Assembly: GCF_016905445.1 (NCBI RefSeq)
Contig: NZ_JAFEXF010000008.1
Span: forward strand, 1-64,000
DNA: 64,000 bases
DNA from: Streptomyces sp. G44
Lineage (GTDB): Bacteria > Actinomycetota > Actinomycetes > Streptomycetales > Streptomycetaceae
Direction: 5' to 3'
Position 1 is the stretch's first letter; every line of letters starts with the position of its first letter. Position numbers and translations under genes: made by a program. Under the pieces are notes generated by a model. It ran no database searches. It worked only from the letters and a program-made list of their open reading frames with translations, and was not told the origin of the DNA. Positions 43,648 to 52,510 of this stretch are shown here, in pieces.

Positions 43648-45677
43648 CAGCTCCCCTCGGCGAAGTGTCCGGAGCCGCCCGCGAAGGGCTCTCCGTTGAC
43701 GTATCTGCCGAGCGCGGTGAGCGGGAACACCTGCCGGTAGAGGTGGTAGTTGATGGAGAAGTCCCAGGGGAAGCCGGTGCCCGTGAAGTACGGCTCGTCC
43801 CAGGAGCCGTCCTCGGTCTGCGTCCTGGCCAGCCAGGCCACGCCGCGCTCCACCGACGCGGCCTCGCGCTCCCCCGCCGAGAGGAGGGCGAGCAGCGCCC
43901 ACGCGGTCTGCGACGCCGTCGAGGTGCCGTGGCCGACCCAGCCGCGGTCGCGGTAGGAGCGCAGGTCCTCGCCCCAGCCGCCGTCGTCGTTCTGCACGGA
44001 CTCCAGCCAGCGCACGGCGCGGCGGATCGCGGGGTGGGCGGCGGGCAGCCCGGCCGTGATCAGCGCGGGCACCACCGAGCCGGTGCCGTACAGGTAGTTG
44101 ACGCCCCAGCGCCCGAACCAGGCGCCGTTTGGCTCCTGTTCGGCGAGCAGCCACGTGATGCCGCGCCGGGTGCGCGGGTCGTGAGACCTGCCCTCGACGG
44201 CGAGCATCTCCACGACATGTGCGGTGACGTCGGCGGACGGCGGGTCGATGACCTCGCCGAAGTCGCAGAACGGCAGCCGGTTGGGGAACGGACTGGTGTT
44301 GTCGACGTCGAAGGCGCCCCAGGCGCCGTTCCTCGACTGCATGCCGAGGTTCCAGCGCACCCCGCGCTCGATCGCCTTCTCCACGCGCTCCTGGTCCGGG
44401 TGCGCGACCCGGCGCAGCGCGAGGGCGACCTCGGCGGTGTCGTCGATGTCGGGGTAGTTGTCGTTGTGGAACTCGAACGCCCAGCCGCCGGGGGTCAGTT
44501 CGGGTCTGCGCACCGACCAGTCGCCGGGCCGCACGACCTGCTCGCCCAGCATCCAGTCGGCGGCCTTGACCAACTGCGGGTGGTCGGCGGGCAGTCCGGC
44601 GTCCGCGAGGGCGATGGTGGCCAGGCAGGTGTCCCACACGGGCGACTGGCAGGCCTCGATCATGCGGGCGCCGTCCTCGCGCCACACGGCGAACCGGTCG
44701 AGGGAGTCGAGCCCGGCCTTGAGGATCGGATGGCCGAGGTCGTAGCCGAGCAGGTGCAGGGCGATGATGGAGTAGACGGCGGGCGGCTGGATGCCGCCCC
44801 AGCAGCCGTCGTTCTCCTGCCGCTCGATGATCCAGCGGGCGGCGCTGTTCATCGCGGCCTTCCGCAGGCGGCGGGGCGCGACCTTGTGGTAGGCGTGCAG
44901 CGCCTTGTCGAGCCGCTGGAAGACACCGTCCCAACTTGTCACCGGGGCCCGCGATGTGGCCGGGTTCGGATCGTCGGCGTCCCGGTGCAGTTCGTCCAGT
45001 GCGAAAGGTGCGGGGCGCACGGGCCGCTTGGCGGAGACGATGGTGAGAGGCACTATGGTCTGCCGGGCCCAGCAGCCGAAGTCGTAGATGTTGAGCGGGA
45101 CCCACTTCGGGAAGTAGATGATCTCCGGCGGGAGTTCGGGGAGGTCGTCCCACTTCCACCAGCCGAACAGGGCGAGCCAGATGCGGGTGAAGACCCGGCT
45201 CGCGGCGATGCCGCCCCGCTCCCTGATCCAGGCGGAGGCCTTCGCCATGTGCGGCTCGTCGGGCCGGTCCCCGGCCAGGCGCAGCGCGACGTACGCCTCG
45301 ATGGTGGTGGAGAGTTCGCCGGGGCCGCCGAAGAAGGTGGCCCAGGTGCCGTCCTCGCGCTGTTCGCCGCGGATGAAGAGCGCCGCGGCGCGGGTGGTCT
45401 CCTCGTCCCTGATGCCGAGGAACTGCCGCAGGAGGAGGTCCTCGGCGTCCATCGTCACATTGGTCTCGAGGTCGCCTTTCCACCATCCTTCGGCGTCCTG
45501 CCGGGAGAGCAGGAAGTCGGTGGAGCGTTGTACGGCGCGCGCGGCGAGGTCACGCGTATCCGCGGTCGTGCCGGTCGTGCCGGTCGTGCCGGTCGTGGCG
45601 GTCGTGGTGCCGGGCTGGCTGGCCGAGGCCGCGCGGGGCGTCACCGCTCCGGTGCTTCCGTCGGTCGTCGCTGTCAT
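43647..45677 (-). CDS. shc: Squalene-hopene cyclase
   Basis: A 676-residue cyclase converting squalene to hopene and hopanol. The catalytic aspartates are in YPDIDDTAEVALALRR (D410-x-D412-D413), the DXDD motif. QW repeats are visible throughout, such as GTWATFFGGPGELSTTIEAY and NGAWFGRWGVNYLYGTG. Length matches the family. The first 50 residues are an added Thr/Gly/Ala tail coded by a 9-bp GCCGGTCGT repeat, GTTGTTGTT in protein. The enzyme is a monotopic membrane protein. It overlaps hpnG by one base. Confidence 0.97.
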   Translation of the reverse strand: MTATTDGSTGAVTPRAASASQPGTTTATTGTTGTTGTTADTRDLAARAVQRSTDFLLSRQDAEGWWKGDLETNVTMDAEDLLLRQFLGIRDEETTRAAALFIRGEQREDGTWATFFGGPGELSTTIEAYVALRLAGDRPDEPHMAKASAWIRERGGIAASRVFTRIWLALFGWWKWDDLPELPPEIIYFPKWVPLNIYDFGCWARQTIVPLTIVSAKRPVRPAPFALDELHRDADDPNPATSRAPVTSWDGVFQRLDKALHAYHKVAPRRLRKAAMNSAARWIIERQENDGCWGGIQPPAVYSIIALHLLGYDLGHPILKAGLDSLDRFAVWREDGARMIEACQSPVWDTCLATIALADAGLPADHPQLVKAADWMLGEQVVRPGDWSVRRPELTPGGWAFEFHNDNYPDIDDTAEVALALRRVAHPDQERVEKAIERGVRWNLGMQSRNGAWGAFDVDNTSPFPNRLPFCDFGEVIDPPSADVTAHVVEMLAVEGRSHDPRTRRGITWLLAEQEPNGAWFGRWGVNYLYGTGSVVPALITAGLPAAHPAIRRAVRWLESVQNDDGGWGEDLRSYRDRGWVGHGTSTASQTAWALLALLSAGEREAASVERGVAWLARTQTEDGSWDEPYFTGTGFPWDFSINYHLYRQVFPLTALGRYVNGEPFAGGSGHFAEGS

Positions 45678-45778
45678 GGCTTCCCCTTCGTGCAGTCGAT
45701 TCCTCTGCTCTGGGTCCGCCGTCGGCCGACGCGCTGGGCGCCGGCCGGCGACTGCGAGTCATATACGGGCGATAGTGA

Positions 45779-46846
45779 TCATCTCTTTCGTACGACGACG
45801 AAGTCGGCGAGCGCGACGAGCTGCGCCCGCACCCGGTCCGGCATCTGGACGGTGTCCAGCGCCTCGATGGCGATGGTGTGCTGGCGCCGGGCCTCCCCGG
45901 CGGTCCACGCGCGTCCCCCGGCCTCCTCGATCAGGGCGGCGCGCGCGGCGAACTCCTCCTCGGAGAAGCTGTCGAAGTCACTGCTCTTGGCGTCGGCGGC
46001 GAGCAGCTCGCCGAGGCGCTCGGAGGCGGGGCCGCCCGCGGCGAGCGCGGCGACGACGGGCAGGGACTTCTTGCGCTGGCGCAGATCGCTCCACGTCTGC
46101 TTCCCCGTGGCGTCCGGGTCGCCCCAGATGCCGAGCAGGTCGTCGACGGCCTGGAAGGCGAGGCCGAGGTGGTAGCCGTACTTCTCCAGGATGTCGGCGG
46201 TGCGGTCGTCCGCCCCGCCGAGGACGGCGCCGATGGAGACGGCGCAGGCGAGCAGGGCGCCGGTCTTGTTGCCCTCCATCTCCAGGCACTCCTCGACGGT
46301 GACCCGCTCGCGGTGCTCGTAGGAGATGTCCTGCGCCTGGCCGTCGATCAGGGCGCGGCTGGCGGTGGTGAGACGGCGCGTGGCGCGGCCCGCCTCGACG
46401 GTGCCGATCTCCAGGAGGATCTCGTTGGCGAGGGCGAAGAGGGCGTCGCCGACGAGGATGGCCTGTGCGGGGCCGTGCACCTTCCACACGGTGTCGCGGT
46501 GGCGGCGCTGCTCGTCGCCGTCCATCAGGTCGTCGTGCAGCAGCGAGAAGTTGTGCACGAGCTCCACGGCGACCGCCCCGGGGACGCCGACCTCGGGGGC
46601 CGCGCCCGCGGCCTCGGCGGAGAGCAGGGCGAGCGCGGGGCGCACGGCCTTGCCGCCGTCGCCGTCGGACGGGTTGCCCGCGGCGTCGATCCAGCCGAAG
46701 TGGTAGGCGGCGACCGTGTCCATGGGCGGTGCGAGGCGGTCCACGGCGGCCCGCAGCACCGGGGTGGCCAGGGTCCTTCCGCGTTCGAGCAGTGAGGTCA
46801 CGTCCACCGTGTCGGCAGCCGTTTCGGCCGAGGGCACAGTCGGCAC
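45779..46846 (-). CDS. Polyprenyl diphosphate synthase
   Basis: A 355-residue trans-prenyl synthase. The first Asp-rich motif is NFSLLHDDLMDGDEQRR (DDxxD) with Phe five residues before it, and the second is AFQAVDDLLGIWGDP. The chain-length pattern is of the type I farnesyl/geranylgeranyl kind. In this operon it should supply C15 farnesyl diphosphate for HpnC/D, though chain length is not proved. The start is GTG 46846 after GAGGAGAAACT. The upstream Asp-free leader is short. It is followed by shc after a 101-base gap. Confidence 0.9.
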   Translation of the reverse strand: MPTVPSAETAADTVDVTSLLERGRTLATPVLRAAVDRLAPPMDTVAAYHFGWIDAAGNPSDGDGGKAVRPALALLSAEAAGAAPEVGVPGAVAVELVHNFSLLHDDLMDGDEQRRHRDTVWKVHGPAQAILVGDALFALANEILLEIGTVEAGRATRRLTTASRALIDGQAQDISYEHRERVTVEECLEMEGNKTGALLACAVSIGAVLGGADDRTADILEKYGYHLGLAFQAVDDLLGIWGDPDATGKQTWSDLRQRKKSLPVVAALAAGGPASERLGELLAADAKSSDFDSFSEEEFAARAALIEEAGGRAWTAGEARRQHTIAIEALDTVQMPDRVRAQLVALADFVVVRKR

Positions 46847-46923
46847 AGTTTCTCCTCTTGTTCCGGTTGTCCCGGTTGTTCCGGTGCGGGTTCGCTGGGG
46901 ACCTGACCCCAGGAAGTCGGGCT

Positions 46924-48342
46924 TCACGCCGCCTCCTCGCAGGCGAAGAGGTGATCGCGGGGGCGGTCGAGGGCACAGAGGGCGGCTTCGGCCGCGCTGA
47001 TGCCGCTGCGGACGGCGCTTTCCATGGTCGCGGGCCAGCCGGTGGCGGTCCACGCGCCCGCGAGGTAGAGGCCGGGTGCCTTGGTGCGGGCCCCCGGCCG
47101 CAGCCGGCCGACACCGGGGGTGGGGGCGAAGGTGGCCGTGCGCTCGCGGGTCACGAAGAAGTCCCGCACCTCCGCGCCGTGCGCGGCGGGCAGCAGCCGC
47201 TCCAGCTCGGGGAGGTAGCGCTCGCGCAGGGCGGCGACGGGCGCGTCGATCTCGTCGTGCGCGGCGGACTGCGAGAGCGCGAGGTACTGGCCCTCGGTGA
47301 GGCCGGACGCCTCGGTTCGGTCGAAGACCCACTGGACGGGTGTGCCGAGGGCGGCGAAGAACGGCCGCTTCAGCACCTTGCGGTCGTAGACGACGTGGAC
47401 GTTGAGGATCGGCGCGTTGTCGATGTCGAGGAGCCGGTCGGGCTGGTCGAGCGCGCCGTCCGGGAGCAGGTCGTGCGCCTCGTGCTGCGGCACGGCGAGG
47501 ACGACGGTGTCGGCGTCGACGGCCTCGCCGGGCATGTCCACGCGCCAACCGCCTTCCCCGGTACGGGAGATGGAGGTGACACGTGCCTTCAGTTCGGTGC
47601 GCACGCCCGCTGCGTCGAGCGCCTTGCGGCCCAGCGTGTCGTGCAGTTCGCCGAGCGGCACCCGGGACCAGCCGATGTCGGCGGCGCCCGGTTCCGAGAG
47701 CAGCCCGGTCTTGAACACCATCGCGGCGAGTCCCAGCGAGGCGTCGCCCGCGACGGCGTTGAGCGTGGCGACGCCCACGAGGTCCCACAGTGCCTCGATG
47801 GCGCGCGCCGACTGGCCGTGCCCGGCGAGCCAGCTGCCGAAGTCCTGGCCGTCGAGCGCGGGGTCGGCCGGATCGAGCCCCTTGAGGGCGAGCGCGGCAC
47901 GCCCGACCCGGGCGCGCTCGGCGACCGACAGGTGCGGATACGTGGCGAGGCTCGCCGCCAGGTGCAGCGGCACGGGCAGCGCGGTGCGCCGCAGCCGCCC
48001 GAGCCGGCCTCGGTCGGCGTCGAGCACGGGCACGTCGAGGCGGTCCTGCAAGGGGGCGAGGTGGGCGCCTCCGACCCGGTCGAGGAACCACCGGTAGGCG
48101 GTGCAGCAGCGCAGATAGACGTGCTGGCCGTTGTCGACGGTCAGCTCGCCGCGCCGGAAGGAGAACGCGAGGCCGCCGAGGCGCGGCCGCCCTTCGAGCA
48201 GCGTCACGCGCACTCCGGCGTCGGCCAGGGAGAGTGCGGCGGTGATGCCGGCGAGGCCGCCGCCGATCACCACGGCGGCCGCCCCACCGGGGCGGCCCTC
48301 GGCGTCCGCGGTCCTTTCGGACCGCGCGTCGTCGCTCTTCAC
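46924..48342 (-). CDS. hpnE: Hydroxysqualene dehydroxylase HpnE (FAD-dependent)
   Basis: A 472-residue FAD oxidoreductase of the squalene-associated desaturase family. It turns hydroxysqualene into squalene, the last step of the HpnCDE route. N-terminal FAD motif: VVIGGGLAGITAALSLADAG, then GLAFSFRRGELTVDNGQHVY; C-terminal motif YLAGAWTATGWPATMESAVR. GTG 48342 follows AGGAGGTCGC. It lies downstream of hpnD with a 97-base gap. Confidence 0.93.
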   Translation of the reverse strand: MKSDDARSERTADAEGRPGGAAAVVIGGGLAGITAALSLADAGVRVTLLEGRPRLGGLAFSFRRGELTVDNGQHVYLRCCTAYRWFLDRVGGAHLAPLQDRLDVPVLDADRGRLGRLRRTALPVPLHLAASLATYPHLSVAERARVGRAALALKGLDPADPALDGQDFGSWLAGHGQSARAIEALWDLVGVATLNAVAGDASLGLAAMVFKTGLLSEPGAADIGWSRVPLGELHDTLGRKALDAAGVRTELKARVTSISRTGEGGWRVDMPGEAVDADTVVLAVPQHEAHDLLPDGALDQPDRLLDIDNAPILNVHVVYDRKVLKRPFFAALGTPVQWVFDRTEASGLTEGQYLALSQSAAHDEIDAPVAALRERYLPELERLLPAAHGAEVRDFFVTRERTATFAPTPGVGRLRPGARTKAPGLYLAGAWTATGWPATMESAVRSGISAAEAALCALDRPRDHLFACEEAA

Positions 48343-48439
48343 GCGACCTCCTTCTCGGCCGTCGCAGTCTGGGACGCGGCCTCGGCGCGGAGGGTTGCCC
48401 GCCGGTCCGCGGGGGCCGTCGGGAGAGTCCGGTCGCGCG

Positions 48440-49390
48440 TCACGCGCGCCTCCTGACGGTATGGCGCGAGACGTTCCGCGCGTCGAGGCCGGACAGTCCG
48501 CGCACGGCGACGTACGCCTTCTCGTGTCCCGGCAGGGAGACGCGGCCGCGCAGGACGGCCTCCGGTTCCCGCTCGATGCGGTCGAGGAGGCGGCGGTAGA
48601 TGCCGGCCATGGCGGCGACGCAGGCACCGCTGCGCCGGTCCAGCATGGGAAGCAGCCGGTAGCCCTCGGCGAACAGGGCGCGGGCGCGGCGGACCTCGAA
48701 GTGGACGAGGCCCGCGAAGTCGGAGCCGGCGGGCGGCTCGGTGCCCGAGAACCCGGCGGAGCAGCCGAATTTCGCGAGGTCCTCGGCGGGCAGGTAGGTC
48801 CGCCCGCCCTCGGCGTCCTCGCGAACGTCCCGGAGGATGTTGGTGAGTTGGAGCGCGAGGCCGAGCGTGTCGGCGTACTCCGGCGCGCGCTCGGCGTGGA
48901 GCGCCCCCCGCTCCGTGCCGAACACGCCGAGGGAGAGCCGCCCGATCGCCCCGGCGACACAGCGGCAGTAGGCCTTCAGGTCGTCCCAGGTCTCGTACGT
49001 CCGGCCGCGTACGTCCATCAGGACGCCGTCGATGAGTTCGTCGAGGCCGCCCATGGGGATGGGGAAGTGCGCGGCGGCGTGCGCGAGGGCGACCGCCACC
49101 GGGTCGGTGTCGTCCTCGGCCACGTGGCCCTCGCGGATCCTGGCCAGAAGGCCGCGCGTGTCGTCAAGCCGCTCCGCCTTGACCCGTGGCGCGAGCGCGC
49201 CGTCGCCGATGTCGTCGACGCGGCGGGAGAGGGCGTACAGCGCGGACATGGCGCGCCGCTTGGGCGCCGGCAGCAGTCTGATGCCGTACGCGAAGTTCCG
49301 TGCCTGCTGCCCGGTGACGGTCTCGCAGTAGCTGTACGCGGCGAGAACCGGTGCCGACACGGGCTGATCCTGCTCCACGGCCCGGCTCAC
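48440..49390 (-). CDS. hpnD: Presqualene diphosphate synthase HpnD
   Basis: A 316-residue trans-isoprenyl head-to-head synthase condensing two farnesyl diphosphates to presqualene diphosphate. The Asp-rich motifs are ALSRRVDDIGDG and LTNILRDVREDAEGG with RTYLPAEDLAKFG. The start GTG overlaps the hpnC stop (GTGA), so HpnC and HpnD are coupled. It lacks the C-terminal membrane helix of eukaryotic squalene synthase, as usual for HpnD. Confidence 0.94.
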   Translation of the reverse strand: MSRAVEQDQPVSAPVLAAYSYCETVTGQQARNFAYGIRLLPAPKRRAMSALYALSRRVDDIGDGALAPRVKAERLDDTRGLLARIREGHVAEDDTDPVAVALAHAAAHFPIPMGGLDELIDGVLMDVRGRTYETWDDLKAYCRCVAGAIGRLSLGVFGTERGALHAERAPEYADTLGLALQLTNILRDVREDAEGGRTYLPAEDLAKFGCSAGFSGTEPPAGSDFAGLVHFEVRRARALFAEGYRLLPMLDRRSGACVAAMAGIYRRLLDRIEREPEAVLRGRVSLPGHEKAYVAVRGLSGLDARNVSRHTVRRRA

Positions 49391-50286
49391 CCCTCTCCTC
49401 GCAGAACCGCCCCGGCCTCGCGCAGCAGGCGGGGCTTGGTGGGCTTGGGCGGACCGGGGAGGACGTCGTGTCCGGCGGCGGCGATCGCCTGGACCGCCGC
49501 CCTCCCCCCGGCCACGAAACCGGCCAGCAGCAGCTTGAGCCTGCCGTGGACGCTACCCACCAGGGGGGTGCCTTCATTCAGGAGGCCGCGGGCGCGTTCC
49601 GTCTCGTATGCGACCAGTGCGCGCACCGATGCGCCTGCTGTGGGCGCGGCCAGGTCGGCCTCGCTGACGTGGAAGAGCGACATGTCCTCAAGGGGCAGAT
49701 AGACGCGGTCGCGCCGCAGGTCCTCGGCGACGTCCTGGATGTGCTCGACGATCTGGAGGCCGGTGCAGACGGCGTCCGAGCGGCGGAGGCGTTCGGGGGT
49801 CGCGGTGCCGGTGATGGCGAGGACCAGGCGGCCGATGGGGTTGGCCGAGAGGGCGCAGTACGCCACGAGGTCGTCGTACGTCTCGTAGCGGGAGACGTGC
49901 TGGTCCTGGCGGTTGGCGGCGATCAGGGCGAGGAAGGGCGCGGGGGTGAGGACACCGCGCTCGGCGGCCGGCGCCAGCGCCCGTACCAGCGGGTGAGCTG
50001 CCGCACCGTCCACGAAGAGCGTGCCGATGTCGGCCTCGACGGCGTCGAGCAGCCGCAGCGGGTCGCGGGCGTCGGCGGGGTCGACACCGAGGCAGCGGGC
50101 GTGCCCGGCTCCGGGTGCGAGGTCGCTGTCGCCGATGTCGTCGATGAGCCGCACGACGCCGTAGACGGCCATGAGCTCCTCGCGCCAGGCCCGGGGCAGG
50201 AAGAAGGGGGCCACGGGGAAGTTCTCGTGCGCGGCCTTGTCGAGGACGGCGGACGCATCGCGGAGGGGGAGATCATCCGTAGCCAT
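49387..50286 (-). CDS. hpnC: Hydroxysqualene synthase HpnC
   Basis: A 299-residue squalene/phytoene synthase-family enzyme converting presqualene diphosphate to hydroxysqualene. Motifs: RLIDDIGDSDLAPG and EHIQDVAEDLRRDRVYLPLE, with ENFPVAPFFLPRA near the N-terminus, typical of HpnC. ATG 50286 is the first gene of the hopanoid transcript, with GGGAGATG about 11 bases upstream. The whole downstream operon is likely to be read from a promoter in the 385-base gap above. Confidence 0.93.
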   Translation of the reverse strand: MATDDLPLRDASAVLDKAAHENFPVAPFFLPRAWREELMAVYGVVRLIDDIGDSDLAPGAGHARCLGVDPADARDPLRLLDAVEADIGTLFVDGAAAHPLVRALAPAAERGVLTPAPFLALIAANRQDQHVSRYETYDDLVAYCALSANPIGRLVLAITGTATPERLRRSDAVCTGLQIVEHIQDVAEDLRRDRVYLPLEDMSLFHVSEADLAAPTAGASVRALVAYETERARGLLNEGTPLVGSVHGRLKLLLAGFVAGGRAAVQAIAAAGHDVLPGPPKPTKPRLLREAGAVLRGEG

Positions 50287-50671
50287 TGCCGTCACATCTC
50301 CCGTTCTACACTGCCGACCCAAAACATCCTATTTCGGACACGCCGCCCGGCCCTGGCCGGGGCGGGCCGTGGCCCTGGCCGGGGCGCTGCGCCATTTCGC
50401 CCCACTTGCCGCGAATCAGCACCGGTACAGCTTACGTTGTACAACCCCGTACGACTCGTCGGGGTGTTCGGCACATCACAACAACACACCGAAGGGCGTC
50501 AAACCGAAGGGCGTCAACCTTCCCTGTACGCCGACGAGTTGAGGGTCCGGTGGGGCGCGGCGGGGCCGAAGACACGCAAGGGCCCCGCCGGGAAGATCCC
50601 TGCGGGGCCCTGCCGCCGAACGAGTCCGTCCGCGATGGCGCAAACGGGCTACTCGCCCGTGAACGTCCGGC
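50287..50671. promoter_or_regulatory. Hopanoid promoter region and convergent-side spacer
   Basis: This 385-base gap lies before hpnC and after the Wzt gene, which reads leftward and ends at 50672. It holds a 10-bp palindrome, GTTGTACAAC (50436-50445), and a directly repeated GGCCCTGGCCGGGGCG unit (about 50350 and 50369). The GTCAAACCGAAGGGC/GTCAACC stretch is another short direct repeat. The hopanoid promoter should be here, but I cannot name its boxes. The strong hairpin at 50579-50611 is listed separately. Confidence 0.45.
50579..50611. terminator. Terminator downstream of the ABC ATPase gene
   Basis: AGGGCCCCGC (50579-50588) pairs perfectly with GCGGGGCCCT (50602-50611) across a 13-base loop. 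It is 60 bases beyond the stop of the Wzt-like gene and separates the export cluster from the hopanoid operon. Confidence 0.78.
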
Positions 50672-51478
50672 CTACTTGCCCGTGAACTTCTCGTACTCCT
50701 TGATGACCTCGTCGGTCGGGCCGTCCATACGCAGCTCGCCGCGCTCCAGCCAGAGCACGCGGTCACAGGTGTCACGGATCGACTTGTTGTTGTGGCTGAC
50801 GAGGAAGACCGTGCCGGCCTCCTTGCGCAGCTCCCGGATGCGGGCCTCGGAGCGCTTCTGGAACTTGCGGTCGCCGGTGGCGAGCGCCTCGTCGATCATC
50901 AGGACGTCGTGGTCCTTGGCCGCGGCGATGGAGAACCGCAGGCGGGCCGCCATGCCGGAGGAGTACGTCCGCATCGGCAGGGTGATGAAGTCGCCCTTCT
51001 CGTTGATGCCGGAGAAGTCGACGATCTCCTGGTAGCGCTCCCTGATCTGCTCGCGGGACATGCCCATCGCGAGCCCGCCGAGGATGACGTTGCGCTCACC
51101 CGTCAGGTCGTTCATCAGGGCCGCGTTCACGCCGAGCAGCGAGGGCTGGCCGTCGGTGTAGACCTTGCCCTGCTCGGCGGGGAGCAGGCCCGCGATGGCG
51201 CGCAGCAGGGTCGACTTGCCCGAGCCGTTCGAACCGATCAGGCCGATCGCCTCACCCCGGTAGGCGGTGAAGCTGACGCCGCGCACCGCGTGCACCTTGC
51301 GTACACCGCGCTCCTCGCCGCGCCGGAGGATGCGGCTCAGCGCGGAGGTGGCGCTGCCCTTGCCCGTCTTCGCGCCGTTGACGCGGTAGACGATGTGCAG
51401 CTCGTCGGCGATGACGGTGGGGATGTGCGCCCGGGACGCTTCGGGAGCCTTGTCGGGGGTCGTCTTGTCGTCAGCCAC
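50672..51478 (-). CDS. ABC-2 polysaccharide exporter ATPase (Wzt/TagH-like)
   Basis: A 268-residue ATPase of the ABCB-type capsule/teichoic-acid exporter group. Walker A is IGLIGSNGSGKSTLLRAIAG, the signature is YSSGMAARLRFSIA, and Walker B is DVLMIDEALATGDRKFQK, followed by the His-loop LVSHNNKSIRDTCDRVLWLE. The N-terminal part has the LSRILRRGEERGVRKVHAVR segment typical of TagH/Wzt. GTG 51478 overlaps the permease stop by eight bases. It should power export of a glycan or lipid-linked polymer with the next gene. Confidence 0.95.
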   Translation of the reverse strand: MADDKTTPDKAPEASRAHIPTVIADELHIVYRVNGAKTGKGSATSALSRILRRGEERGVRKVHAVRGVSFTAYRGEAIGLIGSNGSGKSTLLRAIAGLLPAEQGKVYTDGQPSLLGVNAALMNDLTGERNVILGGLAMGMSREQIRERYQEIVDFSGINEKGDFITLPMRTYSSGMAARLRFSIAAAKDHDVLMIDEALATGDRKFQKRSEARIRELRKEAGTVFLVSHNNKSIRDTCDRVLWLERGELRMDGPTDEVIKEYEKFTGK

Positions 51479-52415
51479 GGCCGTACCGCTCCTCAGCCTT
51501 CCAGAAGTACACGAAGCCGCCGACCGCGAGCAGCACGGCCCAGCCCGCCGCGATGGCCCAGGCCCACTGTCCCATCGGCAGGTACTTCTCGCCGTAACCG
51601 TCGATCAGCGCGAACCGCATCAGGTCCATGTAGATGGCGGCCGGGTTCCACTGGAGCACGTCCGCGATCCAGGCCGGCTTGCCCTCCAGCATGACCGGGA
51701 TGGAGAACATCACGCCGGACGCGTACATCCACGTACGCATCACGAACGGCATCAGCTGCGCGAGGTCGGGGGTCTTGCTGCCCAGCCTGGCCATGATCAT
51801 CGCGAGGCCGGTGTTGAAGAAGAACTGGAGCACCAGGACCGGGACGATCAGGAGCCACGACAGCTTCGGGTAGCTGCCGAAGCCGATCGTGATGACGAAC
51901 AGCACGATCATCGAGAAGAGCAGCTGCTGGAGCTGCTGGAGCGAGAACGAGACCGGCAGCGAGGCGCGCGGGAAGTGCAGCGCGCGCACCAGGCCGAGGT
52001 TGCCCGAGATCGACCGGACGCCCGCCATCACCGAGCTCTGCGTGAAGGTGAAGACGAAGACGCCCGTGACGAGGAACGGGATGTAGACCTCGCGCTCGAA
52101 GCCCCGGTCGGCCTCCAGGATCAGGCCGAAGATCAGGAAGTAGACGAGCGCGTTCAGAAGCGGCGTCGCCACCTGCCACAGCTGGCCCAGCTTGGCCTGG
52201 CTGTACTGGGCGGTGAGCTTGGCCTGGGAGAAGGCGACGATGAAGTGGCGCCGTCCCCAGAGCTGGCGGACGTACTCGAAAAGTCCGGGCCGTGCGCCGC
52301 TGACGGTCAGACCGTACTTGGCGGCGAGTTCGGCGCGGGAGAGCCCGTCATCGGGCGGCGGTGTCGACGGGGATGCTGTCACCGCGACTCCGCCGTCATG
52401 CGTTGTCTCACTCAC
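51471..52415 (-). CDS. ABC-2 polysaccharide exporter permease (Wzm/TagG-like)
   Basis: A 314-residue permease with about six membrane helices after an N-terminal cytoplasmic region: GQLWQVATPLLNALVYFLIF, IPFLVTGVFVFTFTQS, FSMIVLFVITIGFGSY, LLIVPVLVLQFFF, FVMRTWMYASGVMFSI and AWAIAAGWAVLLAVGGFVYF. The LWGRRHFIVAFSQAKLTAQY block marks TagG/Wzm permeases. Start GTG 52415. It should export the product made by the upstream cluster. The gap to the glycosyltransferase is 95 bases. Confidence 0.94.
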   Translation of the reverse strand: MSETTHDGGVAVTASPSTPPPDDGLSRAELAAKYGLTVSGARPGLFEYVRQLWGRRHFIVAFSQAKLTAQYSQAKLGQLWQVATPLLNALVYFLIFGLILEADRGFEREVYIPFLVTGVFVFTFTQSSVMAGVRSISGNLGLVRALHFPRASLPVSFSLQQLQQLLFSMIVLFVITIGFGSYPKLSWLLIVPVLVLQFFFNTGLAMIMARLGSKTPDLAQLMPFVMRTWMYASGVMFSIPVMLEGKPAWIADVLQWNPAAIYMDLMRFALIDGYGEKYLPMGQWAWAIAAGWAVLLAVGGFVYFWKAEERYGRG

Positions 52416-52510
52416 GAGTGGAAACTTTCGTCTTCAGAAGCGCAGCCGGTCGGGCGTAGGCCTGGGCCAGGGACCGGGGTATGGCCCAGATGGTCTCAGA
52501 TCCGAGCCTG

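Noticed and set aside
40007-43699. 1,230-codon open frame on the plus strand opposite dxs, hpnH and hpnG
   Set aside because: Antisense shadow; the minus-strand genes have intact family motifs and overlapping starts and stops.
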